Source: Actinomycetota bacterium
GTDB taxonomy: Bacteria; Actinomycetota; CADDZG01; WHSQ01
Direction of reading: 5' to 3'
Length of the DNA: 64,000 bases
Assembly: GCA_009377815.1 (NCBI GenBank)
Contig: WHTI01000002.1
Coordinates: 1-64,000, forward strand
The notes beneath the pieces are model-generated. The model saw nothing but the letters and a program-made list of their open reading frames with translations, did not search any database and had not been told where the DNA came from. Position 1 is the stretch's first letter, and each line of letters opens with the position of its first letter. Position numbers and translations under genes: made by a program. This document shows, one piece after another, positions 26,964-34,714 of the stretch.

Positions 26964-27296
26964 ATGAAGGTTCGCTTTTCCATGTCGGTTGGCGATCTTT
27001 CCGGCTACTCCCTGAACAACTTGTACCGACAAGCTGGGATGCCGGAGGGCGCGGTGGCTGAGGAGTCCTCCCCAATCTGGATGTACAAGGAAGTCGAGAT
27101 GGATGCGGTGCCTCGGGAATTCGAGGAGGTGGATATCGGGTTGATGGTCGACTTGCGCGAGGTCCACTCCGTCGTCTGGAATCTGGATGGCTCTGTCGCT
27201 GTAACCCTGAACGACTTCGATACAGATGAGATTGGGACGGAAGAGGAAGGCTTCACTCAGCTACTAGATTCAGGTTGGAAGATCGAGATTGAATAG
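26964..27296 (+). CDS. Hypothetical acidic protein, 110 residues
   Basis: I do not recognise the family. The ATG at 26964 follows a GGGAG site by eight bases and lies 18 bases after the HEPN gene, so it is probably the last gene of the hsd operon. The product is acidic, with no membrane segment: MKVRFSMSVGDLSGYSLNNL, a central IGLMVDLREVHSVVWNLDGSV (beta-rich) and a very acidic LNDFDTDEIGTEEEG stretch. The small size, strong negative charge and position could suit an anti-restriction-like or regulatory accessory, but this is speculation. Confidence 0.55.
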   Translation: MKVRFSMSVGDLSGYSLNNLYRQAGMPEGAVAEESSPIWMYKEVEMDAVPREFEEVDIGLMVDLREVHSVVWNLDGSVAVTLNDFDTDEIGTEEEGFTQLLDSGWKIEIE

Positions 27297-27364
27297 GGCG
27301 AGCAGCGGAGCGACATGGAGGATGAAGGTCTAAGTCAGGAATAGGACGGGTGGCGCATTGGGGC

Positions 27365-28150
27365 TCACCGATCGACAAGGCAATGCTCCAGTTCCGCTTC
27401 CCATTCCTCAAGTTCATGTGAGTTGACCACTTTGCGGAGCTCCGCTCGTGTCGGCAGCCGTTTGTCGGGGGCCGCGTCAAGAAGTATGCGCAGATAGCCC
27501 GGCGTCGTGGTTCCTGCACACTCCACGAATAGTTGCACCAAGGGCTTCAGAAAGCCGACGAGACTCCCGACGATAAGCTCGTTTCTCCGGCGCACATATG
27601 TCTGTCCCATCCCCGTGAGTACGTAGCCGAAGAGTTTGGAGTGCCTGGCTTCTCCCGTGCTGCTTGTTGAGCGGAGCACAGCTTTCTCCACTTGTTGGAA
27701 TGATTTGTGGGGATCGAGTGCAGGCCGTCGCGGCGTAAGCACCCCATCCATGTACAGATATCTACCTTCGGTAGCGAAGTCATTTAGGGCGATCAGCAGA
27801 GTGGTCAGGATGGGATCCTTCTCAAGAAGTTCTCTGCCCACAGCCGCGGAACTCTTCATCGGCCGAAGGGTAACCTCGGAGAGCTTGAGCAGGTCATGAG
27901 TCCGGAGTTCTTGCTTGTCAGGAAGCACGCCTTGAAACCTTAAGGACTCGAGGATTATGACCAACTTCAAGAGTCTCTCGAGGCCACTTGCAACAAGCCC
28001 GAATGCCAACGGGTAGAAACTGGTTCCTTTGTCCAATGCGTTCAGGGCCTGTAACCCCTCCACCAGATAGAAGGCAGCCGTCTTCTCCTCCATTGCCAAG
28101 CTTCGGCATTGTGAAGACGTGAGTGGCGCCCGTGACCCGGCTTCTGGCAT
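27365..28150 (-). CDS. HEPN-like helical protein of unknown function
   Basis: A protein of about 261 residues from the ATG at 28150 (AGGGAAG site upstream); an ATG at 28093 is an alternative. The N-terminal half is helical and resembles HEPN domains: FYLVEGLQALNALDKGTSFY, LVASGLERLLKLVIILESL, then LRTHDLLKLSEV, where THDL matches the HEPN signature position. A clear catalytic Rx4-6H is not evident. The C-terminal half is basic and contains GYVLTGMGQTYVRRRNE. It is convergent with the hsd operon and marks the island edge. It may be a HEPN-type effector or a ligand-binding HEPN; the call is tentative. Confidence 0.5.
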   Translation of the reverse strand: MPEAGSRAPLTSSQCRSLAMEEKTAAFYLVEGLQALNALDKGTSFYPLAFGLVASGLERLLKLVIILESLRFQGVLPDKQELRTHDLLKLSEVTLRPMKSSAAVGRELLEKDPILTTLLIALNDFATEGRYLYMDGVLTPRRPALDPHKSFQQVEKAVLRSTSSTGEARHSKLFGYVLTGMGQTYVRRRNELIVGSLVGFLKPLVQLFVECAGTTTPGYLRILLDAAPDKRLPTRAELRKVVNSHELEEWEAELEHCLVDR

Positions 28151-28360
28151 CCATCTTCCCTGGTCGGTGGCCCTAGACGCTAACTTTCTAGGAGCTGAAA
28201 TTATGTCAACTGCCGAGTTGTTTTGCTTGCAGGAATCATGTCGACCAATAGTCGATGGCCGGCCGCATCCCATTGATAGTCGGATTCTCTAGGTTCCCAC
28301 ACACCCCGTGAGGGCATCAGTCGGCCACGCCCTAAAGACCTCCCAGATCGGGTTCGGTGC

Positions 28361-29425
28361 CTATGCGCCTGCTCCGTTACTTCGATTCCCATGACCGGCC
28401 GATGAGAACAGGTCCAACGCGATCGGGATCTGATTCAAAGAGGCTGGTCGGATCAGGGGCAATTTGACTCCGGCTCTCCGGTACTGGTCGACCCTTGCTT
28501 TCACATCTCGTGGCGCCCCGCTTGCCGTGAGTCCCTCAACGAATCGGTCAGGGATGGCCTTTACGAGTGCAGCTTCCCCCCCCGTTTCATAGGCAGCTTC
28601 CAGCCGAGAAATATCGTCCTCCGTTATGGTGGGCTCGCCGACTCGCATTCTTGGCCGAACGACGAAAGGAAGTTGAACTGGGTTGAAGTTAGTGGCAATC
28701 TCCCACCTGATTGCATCAAATGCAGCGTCCTTGTCTTCTGAGATTGAGCAGTTCACCAGCTGAGCGACTTCGAACTCATCCCAATCGCGTCCGTTCCTCG
28801 TTACGGCTTGACGGAGAATCGAGATTGCATTTGCCGAATACTCAGGTGAGGAGATTGAAGTCAGAACGACTCCATCGCCTATCGCCGCTGCAAGTTCAAG
28901 GCCGGTTCGACTGATGGCGGGAATCAGGATCTTCGCTTCCTTGAACCGAGGCTCATAGCCAAGCCCGACCTTGTTGAGTTTGACGAACTGGCCGTCGTAG
29001 GTCACTTCTTCCCCTGTCAGAAGAAGCCGAATAGTCTCCACCCATTCCGTGAGTGTTCCTGGTGGGTCAAGATGGGGGAGCGAGTGTTTGACTGCGTGAG
29101 ATCTGGTGCAGGCGCCCACCGCGACGATTGTCCTTCCGTTGCTGATTTCGTTGAGACTCGCAATGGTTTGGGCCATCACAATCGGGCTCCTGAGACGGGC
29201 GATCATGGTGCACCCGAGTTGCATTCGGTTTGTAGAAAGGGCAAACGCCGTCATGGAGGTGGGGGCGTCTCGGAGAAGCTCGATCGTCTCGGAAAAGAAG
29301 CCGACCTCATACCCCAATCCGTCGGCTCTCGACATGTACTCGGCCATCTGTCTCGCTCCAAGTGTCCCGTCGTAGCCAGTGGCAAACCCAGTCCGCTCCA
29401 CATTGCTCCTTTCATCCGCGTTCAC
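28361..29425 (-). CDS. LLM-class (F420/FMN-dependent) oxidoreductase 1
   Basis: A luciferase-like TIM-barrel protein of about 354 residues. Features are ARQMAEYMSRADGLGYEVGFFSE, a strand ending TMIARLRSPIVMAQTIASLNEISNGR, VAVGACTRSHAVKHSLPH, GEEVTYDGQFVKL and IGDGVVLTSISSPEY. Family members are F420-dependent dehydrogenases/reductases or FMN monooxygenases. The GTG at 29425 has a strong AAGGGGGG site; an ATG at 29458 lengthens the frame without support. It is divergent from the SDR at 29488 across a short AT-rich gap that holds a motif shared with the promoter of LLM gene 3. The substrate is unknown. Confidence 0.82.
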   Translation of the reverse strand: MNADERSNVERTGFATGYDGTLGARQMAEYMSRADGLGYEVGFFSETIELLRDAPTSMTAFALSTNRMQLGCTMIARLRSPIVMAQTIASLNEISNGRTIVAVGACTRSHAVKHSLPHLDPPGTLTEWVETIRLLLTGEEVTYDGQFVKLNKVGLGYEPRFKEAKILIPAISRTGLELAAAIGDGVVLTSISSPEYSANAISILRQAVTRNGRDWDEFEVAQLVNCSISEDKDAAFDAIRWEIATNFNPVQLPFVVRPRMRVGEPTITEDDISRLEAAYETGGEAALVKAIPDRFVEGLTASGAPRDVKARVDQYRRAGVKLPLIRPASLNQIPIALDLFSSAGHGNRSNGAGA

Positions 29426-29478
29426 GGATCCCCCCTTTGGCATCGGGGCCCTTGGCATCGGGGCCTATTAATAGTAAT

Positions 29479-29492
29479 CATTAGACTATGAT
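29479..29492. promoter_or_regulatory. 14-base motif shared with 57176-57189
   Basis: CATTAGACTATGAT is the exact reverse complement of ATCATAGTCTAATG at 57176-57189. Both sites lie immediately upstream of LLM oxidoreductase genes within otherwise unrelated sequence. It overlaps the annotated ATG of the SDR gene, so it could be operator, promoter or both. Confidence 0.45.
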
Positions 29493-30246
29493 GGAGGAAA
29501 GGGTGGCGTTCGTAACAGGTTCCGGCTCCGGACTGGGTCGCGCCGTAGGAAACCGACTTGTCTCGGATGGGTGGAAGGTCGTCGGTTTCGACCTTCATGA
29601 TGACGGACCTTGGGAACTCTCCTTCCAGGGAGATGTACGCGATGCCAATGCGGTCTCAGCCGCATTGGATACCGTCAACGAGAGATTATCGACGCCGATA
29701 GGAGTTGCTCTATGCGCCGGGGTGTTCCAGCCAATGGTCGGGCCGCTTCATCAGCTGGACTTCGAAACATGGGAGAAGACAATCTCAGTCAATCTCATGG
29801 GAGCGGTCACTGTTGCGGGGTGCTGTCTTCAACGCATGGCGAAGGGAGCACTCGTATTTGTCGGATCCGCCGTTGGTAAGCATCCACAGGCCGGAGCTTC
29901 GGCATATGGCGTCTCGAAGGCGGGTGTGTCCGCGCTTTCACGCTCGATCGCAATTGAGTACGCGGGGCGGGGTATCCGTTCGAATGTCGTGAGTCCAGGC
30001 TGGATGGACACCCCCATGGCTCAGGCGATAACCGGGGATGATAGGAGGCGGAAACGGGTTGAGGACCGTATCCCTCTTGGACATATCGCGGCTCCGGAAG
30101 AGGTTGCGAGCATCATCGCGTTTCTCTTGTCTGACAACGCCGCCCAGGTGACGGGGCAGGACTTGACCGTTGATGGAGGAGAGGGTCTGGGCTCCTTCAC
30201 CTCTTCTGATGACGTAAGACGAATGTGGGGGTGGGCAGCGAAGTGA
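29488..30246 (+). CDS. Short-chain dehydrogenase/reductase 1
   Basis: A 252-residue classical SDR. The NAD(P)-binding motif is TGSGSGLGRAVG (about residues 9-20) with an acidic residue after strand 2 (GFDLHD), favouring NAD. LCAGVF replaces the usual NNAG, and the catalytic YGVSKAG (about 134-140) follows GSAVG. The C-terminal GQDLTVDGGEG is normal. It probably oxidises a hydroxyl to a ketone in the catabolic pathway. The ATG at 29488 has no leader ribosome site; a GTG at 29503 directly preceded by GGAGGAAAGG is an alternative, so the start is uncertain. It is followed 62 bases later by a zinc alcohol dehydrogenase on the same strand. Confidence 0.85.
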   Translation: MMEERVAFVTGSGSGLGRAVGNRLVSDGWKVVGFDLHDDGPWELSFQGDVRDANAVSAALDTVNERLSTPIGVALCAGVFQPMVGPLHQLDFETWEKTISVNLMGAVTVAGCCLQRMAKGALVFVGSAVGKHPQAGASAYGVSKAGVSALSRSIAIEYAGRGIRSNVVSPGWMDTPMAQAITGDDRRRKRVEDRIPLGHIAAPEEVASIIAFLLSDNAAQVTGQDLTVDGGEGLGSFTSSDDVRRMWGWAAK

Positions 30247-30308
30247 AGTCACGTCGTCTCGCTCCAAGTTGAACGCACGTACCGAGGTTCGTTGCGAGGG
30301 GAGAGTGG

Positions 30309-31337
30309 ATGAAGTTTGTTGAGGTATCTCCTGGAGTGGCCCAAGTTCGTTCGGGCCCCCTTCCAGAGCTTAGGGAAGGAGAGGGAAGGGTTCGTGTACT
30401 TGCTTGCGGGTTGTGCGGTACCGATGTGCACCTTTTCAAGGGGATGCAACTTCCACCGAACGCGACGTACCCGGTACGCCCCGGACACGAAGTAGCTGGG
30501 ATCCTCATCGAGGCGCGCGGCACGACCAGTATTGAATTGGGAAGCCTCGTAGTGCTCCACATCTTCGAGGTGTGTCAGGAGTGTGATGCTTGCCTCAGCT
30601 CGAACGAACAGAGGTGCGAGAGTCAGCGAATTTTAGGGATTCACGCTCCCGGAGGGATGGCGGACAGCGTGACCTGGCCGCTTTCTCGAATGGTCGCGGT
30701 TGGTGACATCGACCCTCTTTCAGCAGCTCTGCTGCCCGACGCTGCAGCAACGGCACACCACGCTCTTCGTCTGGCTGATCCCGGAGACGGACCGCTCTGC
30801 GTTATCGGCGCAGGTGGCGTGGGATCAAACGTCCTAAGGCTTTCAACGATCCTGTATCCCGAGGCAGTGTTGGTTGCGATTGTGAGGCGCCCGGAGAGTG
30901 CTCTGGCGCTTGAGAACCTCGCCAAGACGGTGATTGGTCTCGAGGGGTCGGCAAAGCAAGTCAAGAAGGTAGTTGGAGAATGTGCGGCGGTAGTCGATTT
31001 CAGCGGCAGTGCTTTGGCTGCGGCCGAGGGGGTCAGGATGCTGAAGAGAGGGGGGCGCTTGATCTTGGGCTCGGTGTCCGAAGAGCCGTTGGATATCAGG
31101 ATGCCAGTGGTTGGGGTGGTTTCGAGAGAGCTCGACATCATGGGCTGCTATGGATCGACTATGAAGGATCTTCGAACCGTCTGCTCTCTGGCTGAATCAG
31201 GATCTTTCGATGTCGGTTCCTCAGTATCGTCGGTGATCGATCTTGCCTCCGTCCCTAATGTTCTGAGGGCCCACGCGGAAGGCTCAGCAGCTGGAGGTCG
31301 GGCTGTGATCGTTCCTGATCAGGTATCATCAGTGTAA
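30309..31337 (+). CDS. Zinc-dependent alcohol dehydrogenase (MDR family)
   Basis: A 342-residue medium-chain dehydrogenase. The catalytic zinc site is ACGLCGTDVHLFKG (about 34-47) with GHEVAG. The structural zinc site is CQECDACLSSNEQRC (four cysteines, about 89-103). The Rossmann motif is VIGAGGVGSNVLRL (about 160-173). It likely oxidises an alcohol to a ketone or aldehyde with NAD(P). It lies between the SDR and the MenB/BadI-like gene (28 bases downstream), so it belongs to the same catabolic unit. All ligands expected for an active enzyme are present. Confidence 0.87.
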   Translation: MKFVEVSPGVAQVRSGPLPELREGEGRVRVLACGLCGTDVHLFKGMQLPPNATYPVRPGHEVAGILIEARGTTSIELGSLVVLHIFEVCQECDACLSSNEQRCESQRILGIHAPGGMADSVTWPLSRMVAVGDIDPLSAALLPDAAATAHHALRLADPGDGPLCVIGAGGVGSNVLRLSTILYPEAVLVAIVRRPESALALENLAKTVIGLEGSAKQVKKVVGECAAVVDFSGSALAAAEGVRMLKRGGRLILGSVSEEPLDIRMPVVGVVSRELDIMGCYGSTMKDLRTVCSLAESGSFDVGSSVSSVIDLASVPNVLRAHAEGSAAGGRAVIVPDQVSSV

Positions 31338-31365
31338 TCAATCCCCCCGAAGCCGGAGGACCTCA

Positions 31366-32151
31366 ATGGGCGAGCACATCCTGTACATGGTGGACCGCAG
31401 TGTCGCCACAATCACGATCAATCGTCCGAGGGCATACAACGCCTTCAATAGCGAGACATTGTCGAAGATGACAGAAGCATTTCACGCTGCTGGAGGCGAC
31501 CGGAACGTCGGAGTTATTGTCCTCACGGGGGCGGGGGACAAGGCATTCTGCGCGGGGGGGGACGTCAACTGGGAGAAGGAAGGCGGCCTGGTTGACGGAC
31601 AGGCCGAACATGAGATGAAGGTGCTGTATGAATCGATGAGAGCCACCCTCAAGCCCGTAATCGCTCGGATCAATGGTTACTGTATCGGCGGCGGTCACCA
31701 CCTAGCTTACTTCTGCGACCTATCGATAGCTGCGGACCACGCGATCTTTGGTCAAAACGGTCCGCGCGTCGCAAGCCCCGCTCAGGGTTGGCTCGTCTCC
31801 TACCTTGTGAGAGTGGTGGGGGCGAAGCGCGCGAGGGAAATGTGGATGCTTTGCAGACGCTATCCAGCCGCCAAGGCTCTCGAATGGGGACTTGTTAACG
31901 CGGTCGTTTCGCCGGAGGAACTCGATGCGGAGGTGAGAAAGTGGTGCGATGAAATTCTGGCGCTTAGCCCTACGGCGCTGAAGGTGCTGAAGCGGTCCTT
32001 TGACGAGGAGTATTCGTCACTAAGGGAAGCCCAGGACAATCACGACTTCCTTGATGAGATCAATCCGGATTTCTACAAAGACGGCGAGCAGCAGGAAGGT
32101 GCTGCGGCATTTCTCGAGAAGAGGATTCCTGATTTCTCCCGTTGGCGGTGA
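31366..32151 (+). CDS. MenB/BadI-like crotonase (candidate ring-opening hydrolase)
   Basis: A 261-residue crotonase of the MenB/BadI branch. Marks are TINRPRAYNAF, the oxyanion loop FCAGGDVNWE, GYCIGGGHHLAYFCDLSIAADHAIFGQ, VVGAKRAREMWMLCRRYPAAKALEWGLVN and the C-terminal EKRIPDFSRWR tail shared by MenB and BadI. BadI hydrolytically opens 2-ketocyclohexanecarboxyl-CoA to pimeloyl-CoA; MenB does the reverse-type Claisen ring closure. The context (BadH-like SDR, acyl-CoA dehydrogenases, thiolase, no men genes) favours a BadI-like ring-opening role. GGAGG precedes the ATG. A degraded copy of its C-terminus lies at 57366-57588. Confidence 0.78.
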   Translation: MGEHILYMVDRSVATITINRPRAYNAFNSETLSKMTEAFHAAGGDRNVGVIVLTGAGDKAFCAGGDVNWEKEGGLVDGQAEHEMKVLYESMRATLKPVIARINGYCIGGGHHLAYFCDLSIAADHAIFGQNGPRVASPAQGWLVSYLVRVVGAKRAREMWMLCRRYPAAKALEWGLVNAVVSPEELDAEVRKWCDEILALSPTALKVLKRSFDEEYSSLREAQDNHDFLDEINPDFYKDGEQQEGAAAFLEKRIPDFSRWR

Positions 32152-32305
32152 GAAAGCTGTACGTGGCATGATGGCAGCATTCTTGGATCTTGCGTTTCGT
32201 CGGTGCTCCCTGTCCTCTGACTTCTTGCAAGCCGCGTCGCTGATCAACCGCGGGGTCTTAAACCCCTCCGCGCCGCTCGCTGCGCGTGTCATAGCCAACT
32301 GGTAG

Positions 32306-32334
32306 TTGACGTTCAACCTCAGTCTTGCTAAATT
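32306..32334 (+). promoter_or_regulatory. Promoter of acyl-CoA dehydrogenase 1
   Basis: TTGACG (32306-32311), a 17-base spacer and TAAATT (32329-32334) lie 26 bases before the ATG at 32361. Just downstream, GAGTATAATGAGTATAAGG contains two GAGTATA copies overlapping the leader and may bind a regulator. Confidence 0.5.
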
Positions 32335-32360
32335 TTCGCTTGAGTATAATGAGTATAAGG

Positions 32361-33509
32361 ATGCCAATGAACATAGAGGTGAGCGAAGAGCAGATCGCCT
32401 TTCGCAAGAGCGTTAGGGATTTTGCCGAACAAGAGATTGCCCCGTTCTCAGCCGAGTGGGACCGGAGCGAGCAGATGGATCGCTCAATCGTGAAGAAGCT
32501 GGCGAGCGTAGGTCTTCTTGGCGGCACTCTCCCTGAATGCTACGGCGGTATGGGCATGGATAACATGTCCTATTGCCTCATGATTGAGGAACTAGGTCGG
32601 GCAGACTCCTCCGTTCGTGGTGTTGTCTCAGTGAACGTAGGGCTTGTCGGGAAGACAATACTCAGATGGGGAACGGAGAGTCAGAAGGAGCAGTGGTTGC
32701 CGAGCCTTTGCTCGGGTGATGGGATCGGATGCTACGGGTTGACGGAACCGGATGCTGGATCTGATGCTGCGGCTCTACGAACTAGAGCAGAGAGGGTCGG
32801 GGGAGACTGGAGACTCAATGGGTCCAAGATGTTCATCACAAACGGAACATGGGCTTCATTTGCGCTGATCTTTGCGCGCACCGGCTCTGAAGAGATTTCC
32901 GCGTTTCTCGTGCCTACCGAATCTCCTGGGTTCTCTGCCAGGCCGATTATGGGCAAACTTGGTCTGCGAGCAGCCGATACGGCTGAATTAACGCTTTCGG
33001 ATGTATTGGTTGCGGACGAGAACAGGCTGGGAGAAGTAGGTGAGGGTCTCCGAGTGGCCATGTCCGCGCTAGATAACGGAAGGATGTCACTCTCCGCGGG
33101 CTGCGTCGGTCTAGGGCAAGCTTGCCTTGAGGCTAGCCTCTCCTATGCTGGCGAAAGAAGGGCTTTCGGGAAACCCATCGCTGGATTCCAACTGATCCAG
33201 GAGTTGATAGCTGAGATGGCGATGGATATCGATGCATCGCGATTGCTCACTTGGCGGGTGGCCGCACTTGCGGATGAGGGGAAGCCCCACAAACTCGAAT
33301 CGTCATTTGCCAAACTGTTTGCCAGCGAGGCTGCAGTGAAGGCGTCCAATAACGCGCTGCAGATCTACGGCGGCTACGGGTACATAGATGAGTACCCAGT
33401 GGGACGGTTGATGCGAGACGCAAGAGTCACCACCCTTTATGAGGGGACGAGCCAGATGCAGAAGCTGATAATCGGCAGAGCCTTGACGGGCCAGTCCGCA
33501 TTCTCTTAG
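32361..33509 (+). CDS. Acyl-CoA dehydrogenase 1
   Basis: A 382-residue acyl-CoA dehydrogenase with the signature GCYGLTEPDAGSDAAALRT, the FAD-binding WRLNGSKMFITNG, and the catalytic base in LYEGTSQMQK near the C-terminus. QIYGGYGYIDEYPVGRLMRDARV is the second family signature. It introduces an alpha-beta double bond into an acyl-CoA. The ATG at 32361 gives the standard N-terminus (MPMNIEVSEEQIAFRKSV) after GTATAAGG; the longer frame starts in the promoter. It is convergent with the thiolase gene. In a pimeloyl-CoA-type route it would start beta-oxidation of the ring-opened product or dehydrogenate the ring CoA ester. Confidence 0.9.
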   Translation: MPMNIEVSEEQIAFRKSVRDFAEQEIAPFSAEWDRSEQMDRSIVKKLASVGLLGGTLPECYGGMGMDNMSYCLMIEELGRADSSVRGVVSVNVGLVGKTILRWGTESQKEQWLPSLCSGDGIGCYGLTEPDAGSDAAALRTRAERVGGDWRLNGSKMFITNGTWASFALIFARTGSEEISAFLVPTESPGFSARPIMGKLGLRAADTAELTLSDVLVADENRLGEVGEGLRVAMSALDNGRMSLSAGCVGLGQACLEASLSYAGERRAFGKPIAGFQLIQELIAEMAMDIDASRLLTWRVAALADEGKPHKLESSFAKLFASEAAVKASNNALQIYGGYGYIDEYPVGRLMRDARVTTLYEGTSQMQKLIIGRALTGQSAFS

Positions 33510-33533
33510 CCAGCCAAGTGTCATCCGCAGATC

Positions 33534-33557
33534 CCTCGAGTTCACGCGAGCTCGAGG
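33534..33557. terminator. Inverted repeat between convergent genes
   Basis: CCTCGAG (33534-33540) and CTCGAGG (33551-33557) form a 7-base-pair stem with a 10-base loop, between the convergent acyl-CoA dehydrogenase and thiolase genes and overlapping the end of the latter. There is no U-run, so it is at best a weak or Rho-assisted bidirectional terminator. Confidence 0.3.
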
Positions 33558-34714
33558 ATTACCACGCTTGCTACCGCTCCAGGTCCGCCGAGGGTATGGG
33601 CGAGTCCACGTTCGGCGCTGGTGACCTGATGACCTAGTGCGCGACCTTGAAGCTGCATCGTGACCTCAAAGATCATCCGACAGCCGGTTGCTCCCACAGG
33701 ATGTCCGAAGCTCTTCAAGCCGCCGGAGGGGTTCACGGGCAACTCTCCATCAGATGCAGTGAGGCCACCCTTCACGAGGTCCACAGCAGTTCCACTTTCG
33801 CACAACTGAAGGTCTTGCATGTTGAGCAGTTCAGTAATGGTGAAGCAATCGTGACATTCCAGGAAGTCGATCTCTTTGCGTGGATCAGAGATACCCGCCG
33901 TACGGTATGCGCGCTTGGCCGCTTCAACTGTTGCGGGGAAACCCAGATAGGTCGATGCTTGATCGAACTGTGGGTAGGCTGTCGCTGTAACGGTCTCACA
34001 CGCACTTACCAGTACTCCAGGGTGTGGAGAATGCAGTCTCTTAGCAGCAGCCGCGCTGGCGAGCACGATGGCAGAGGCACCATCCGATGTTGGGCAACAG
34101 TCGAATCGACGTAGAGGCGAGGAGATGCTGGGTGCTTGCATCGCCTCATCCATGGAAATCTCCCGTCTGAAATGCGCTTTTGGATGCCTCGCTCCGTTCT
34201 TGTGGTTCTTCACCGCGACGCGCGCAAGGTCTTCCTCGCTCCATCCCCATACGTGGAAGGCGCGTGTTGCAGCCAGAGCGAATAGCCCGGGGGACGAAGG
34301 ACGCATCCTTGCTGGATCCATCGGAATGATCGGAGGCAGTCCCGTCGCAGGATTGTCGGATAACTTCTCTACCCCACATACCAGGACCAGATCGTATGCT
34401 CCTGCGGCGATTGCGAAACATGCGTTTCGGAAGGCATCCATTCCAGACGCGCAGTAGTTCTCTACGCGCGTGATCGGGATCTGGTGAATACCAAGGGCGT
34501 CCGCCATGGAGGCCCCCCCCACTCCGGAGGTGGAATAGTAATTGCCGATCCACGCCGCCTCAATGTCTTTCCGATCCACTCCAGCATCGTTTAGGGCTTC
34601 GGCTGCCGCTTCTCGGAGAAGGTCGGCCGGGCCTAATCTCCAGCGTTCACCGAACGTAGTGCATCCAACTCCGGCAACGGCAACCCGCCCATTTACCCAC
34701 GCCCTAGCGCTCAC
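33542..34714 (-). CDS. Thiolase / SCP-x-type lipid-transfer protein
   Basis: A 390-residue thiolase-superfamily protein. The nucleophile cysteine sits in ENYCASGMDAF (about Cys88), and the second half has ECHDCFTITELL and the GLKSFGHPVGATG signature. It belongs to the SCP-x/acetyl-CoA acetyltransferase branch that commonly pairs with a DUF35 protein. It would cleave beta-ketoacyl-CoA with CoA. The upstream gene, an HMG-CoA-synthase-like/DUF35 fusion, overlaps it by 11 bases, and the two probably form a complex. Active-site residues appear intact. Confidence 0.87.
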   Translation of the reverse strand: MSARAWVNGRVAVAGVGCTTFGERWRLGPADLLREAAAEALNDAGVDRKDIEAAWIGNYYSTSGVGGASMADALGIHQIPITRVENYCASGMDAFRNACFAIAAGAYDLVLVCGVEKLSDNPATGLPPIIPMDPARMRPSSPGLFALAATRAFHVWGWSEEDLARVAVKNHKNGARHPKAHFRREISMDEAMQAPSISSPLRRFDCCPTSDGASAIVLASAAAAKRLHSPHPGVLVSACETVTATAYPQFDQASTYLGFPATVEAAKRAYRTAGISDPRKEIDFLECHDCFTITELLNMQDLQLCESGTAVDLVKGGLTASDGELPVNPSGGLKSFGHPVGATGCRMIFEVTMQLQGRALGHQVTSAERGLAHTLGGPGAVASVVILELA

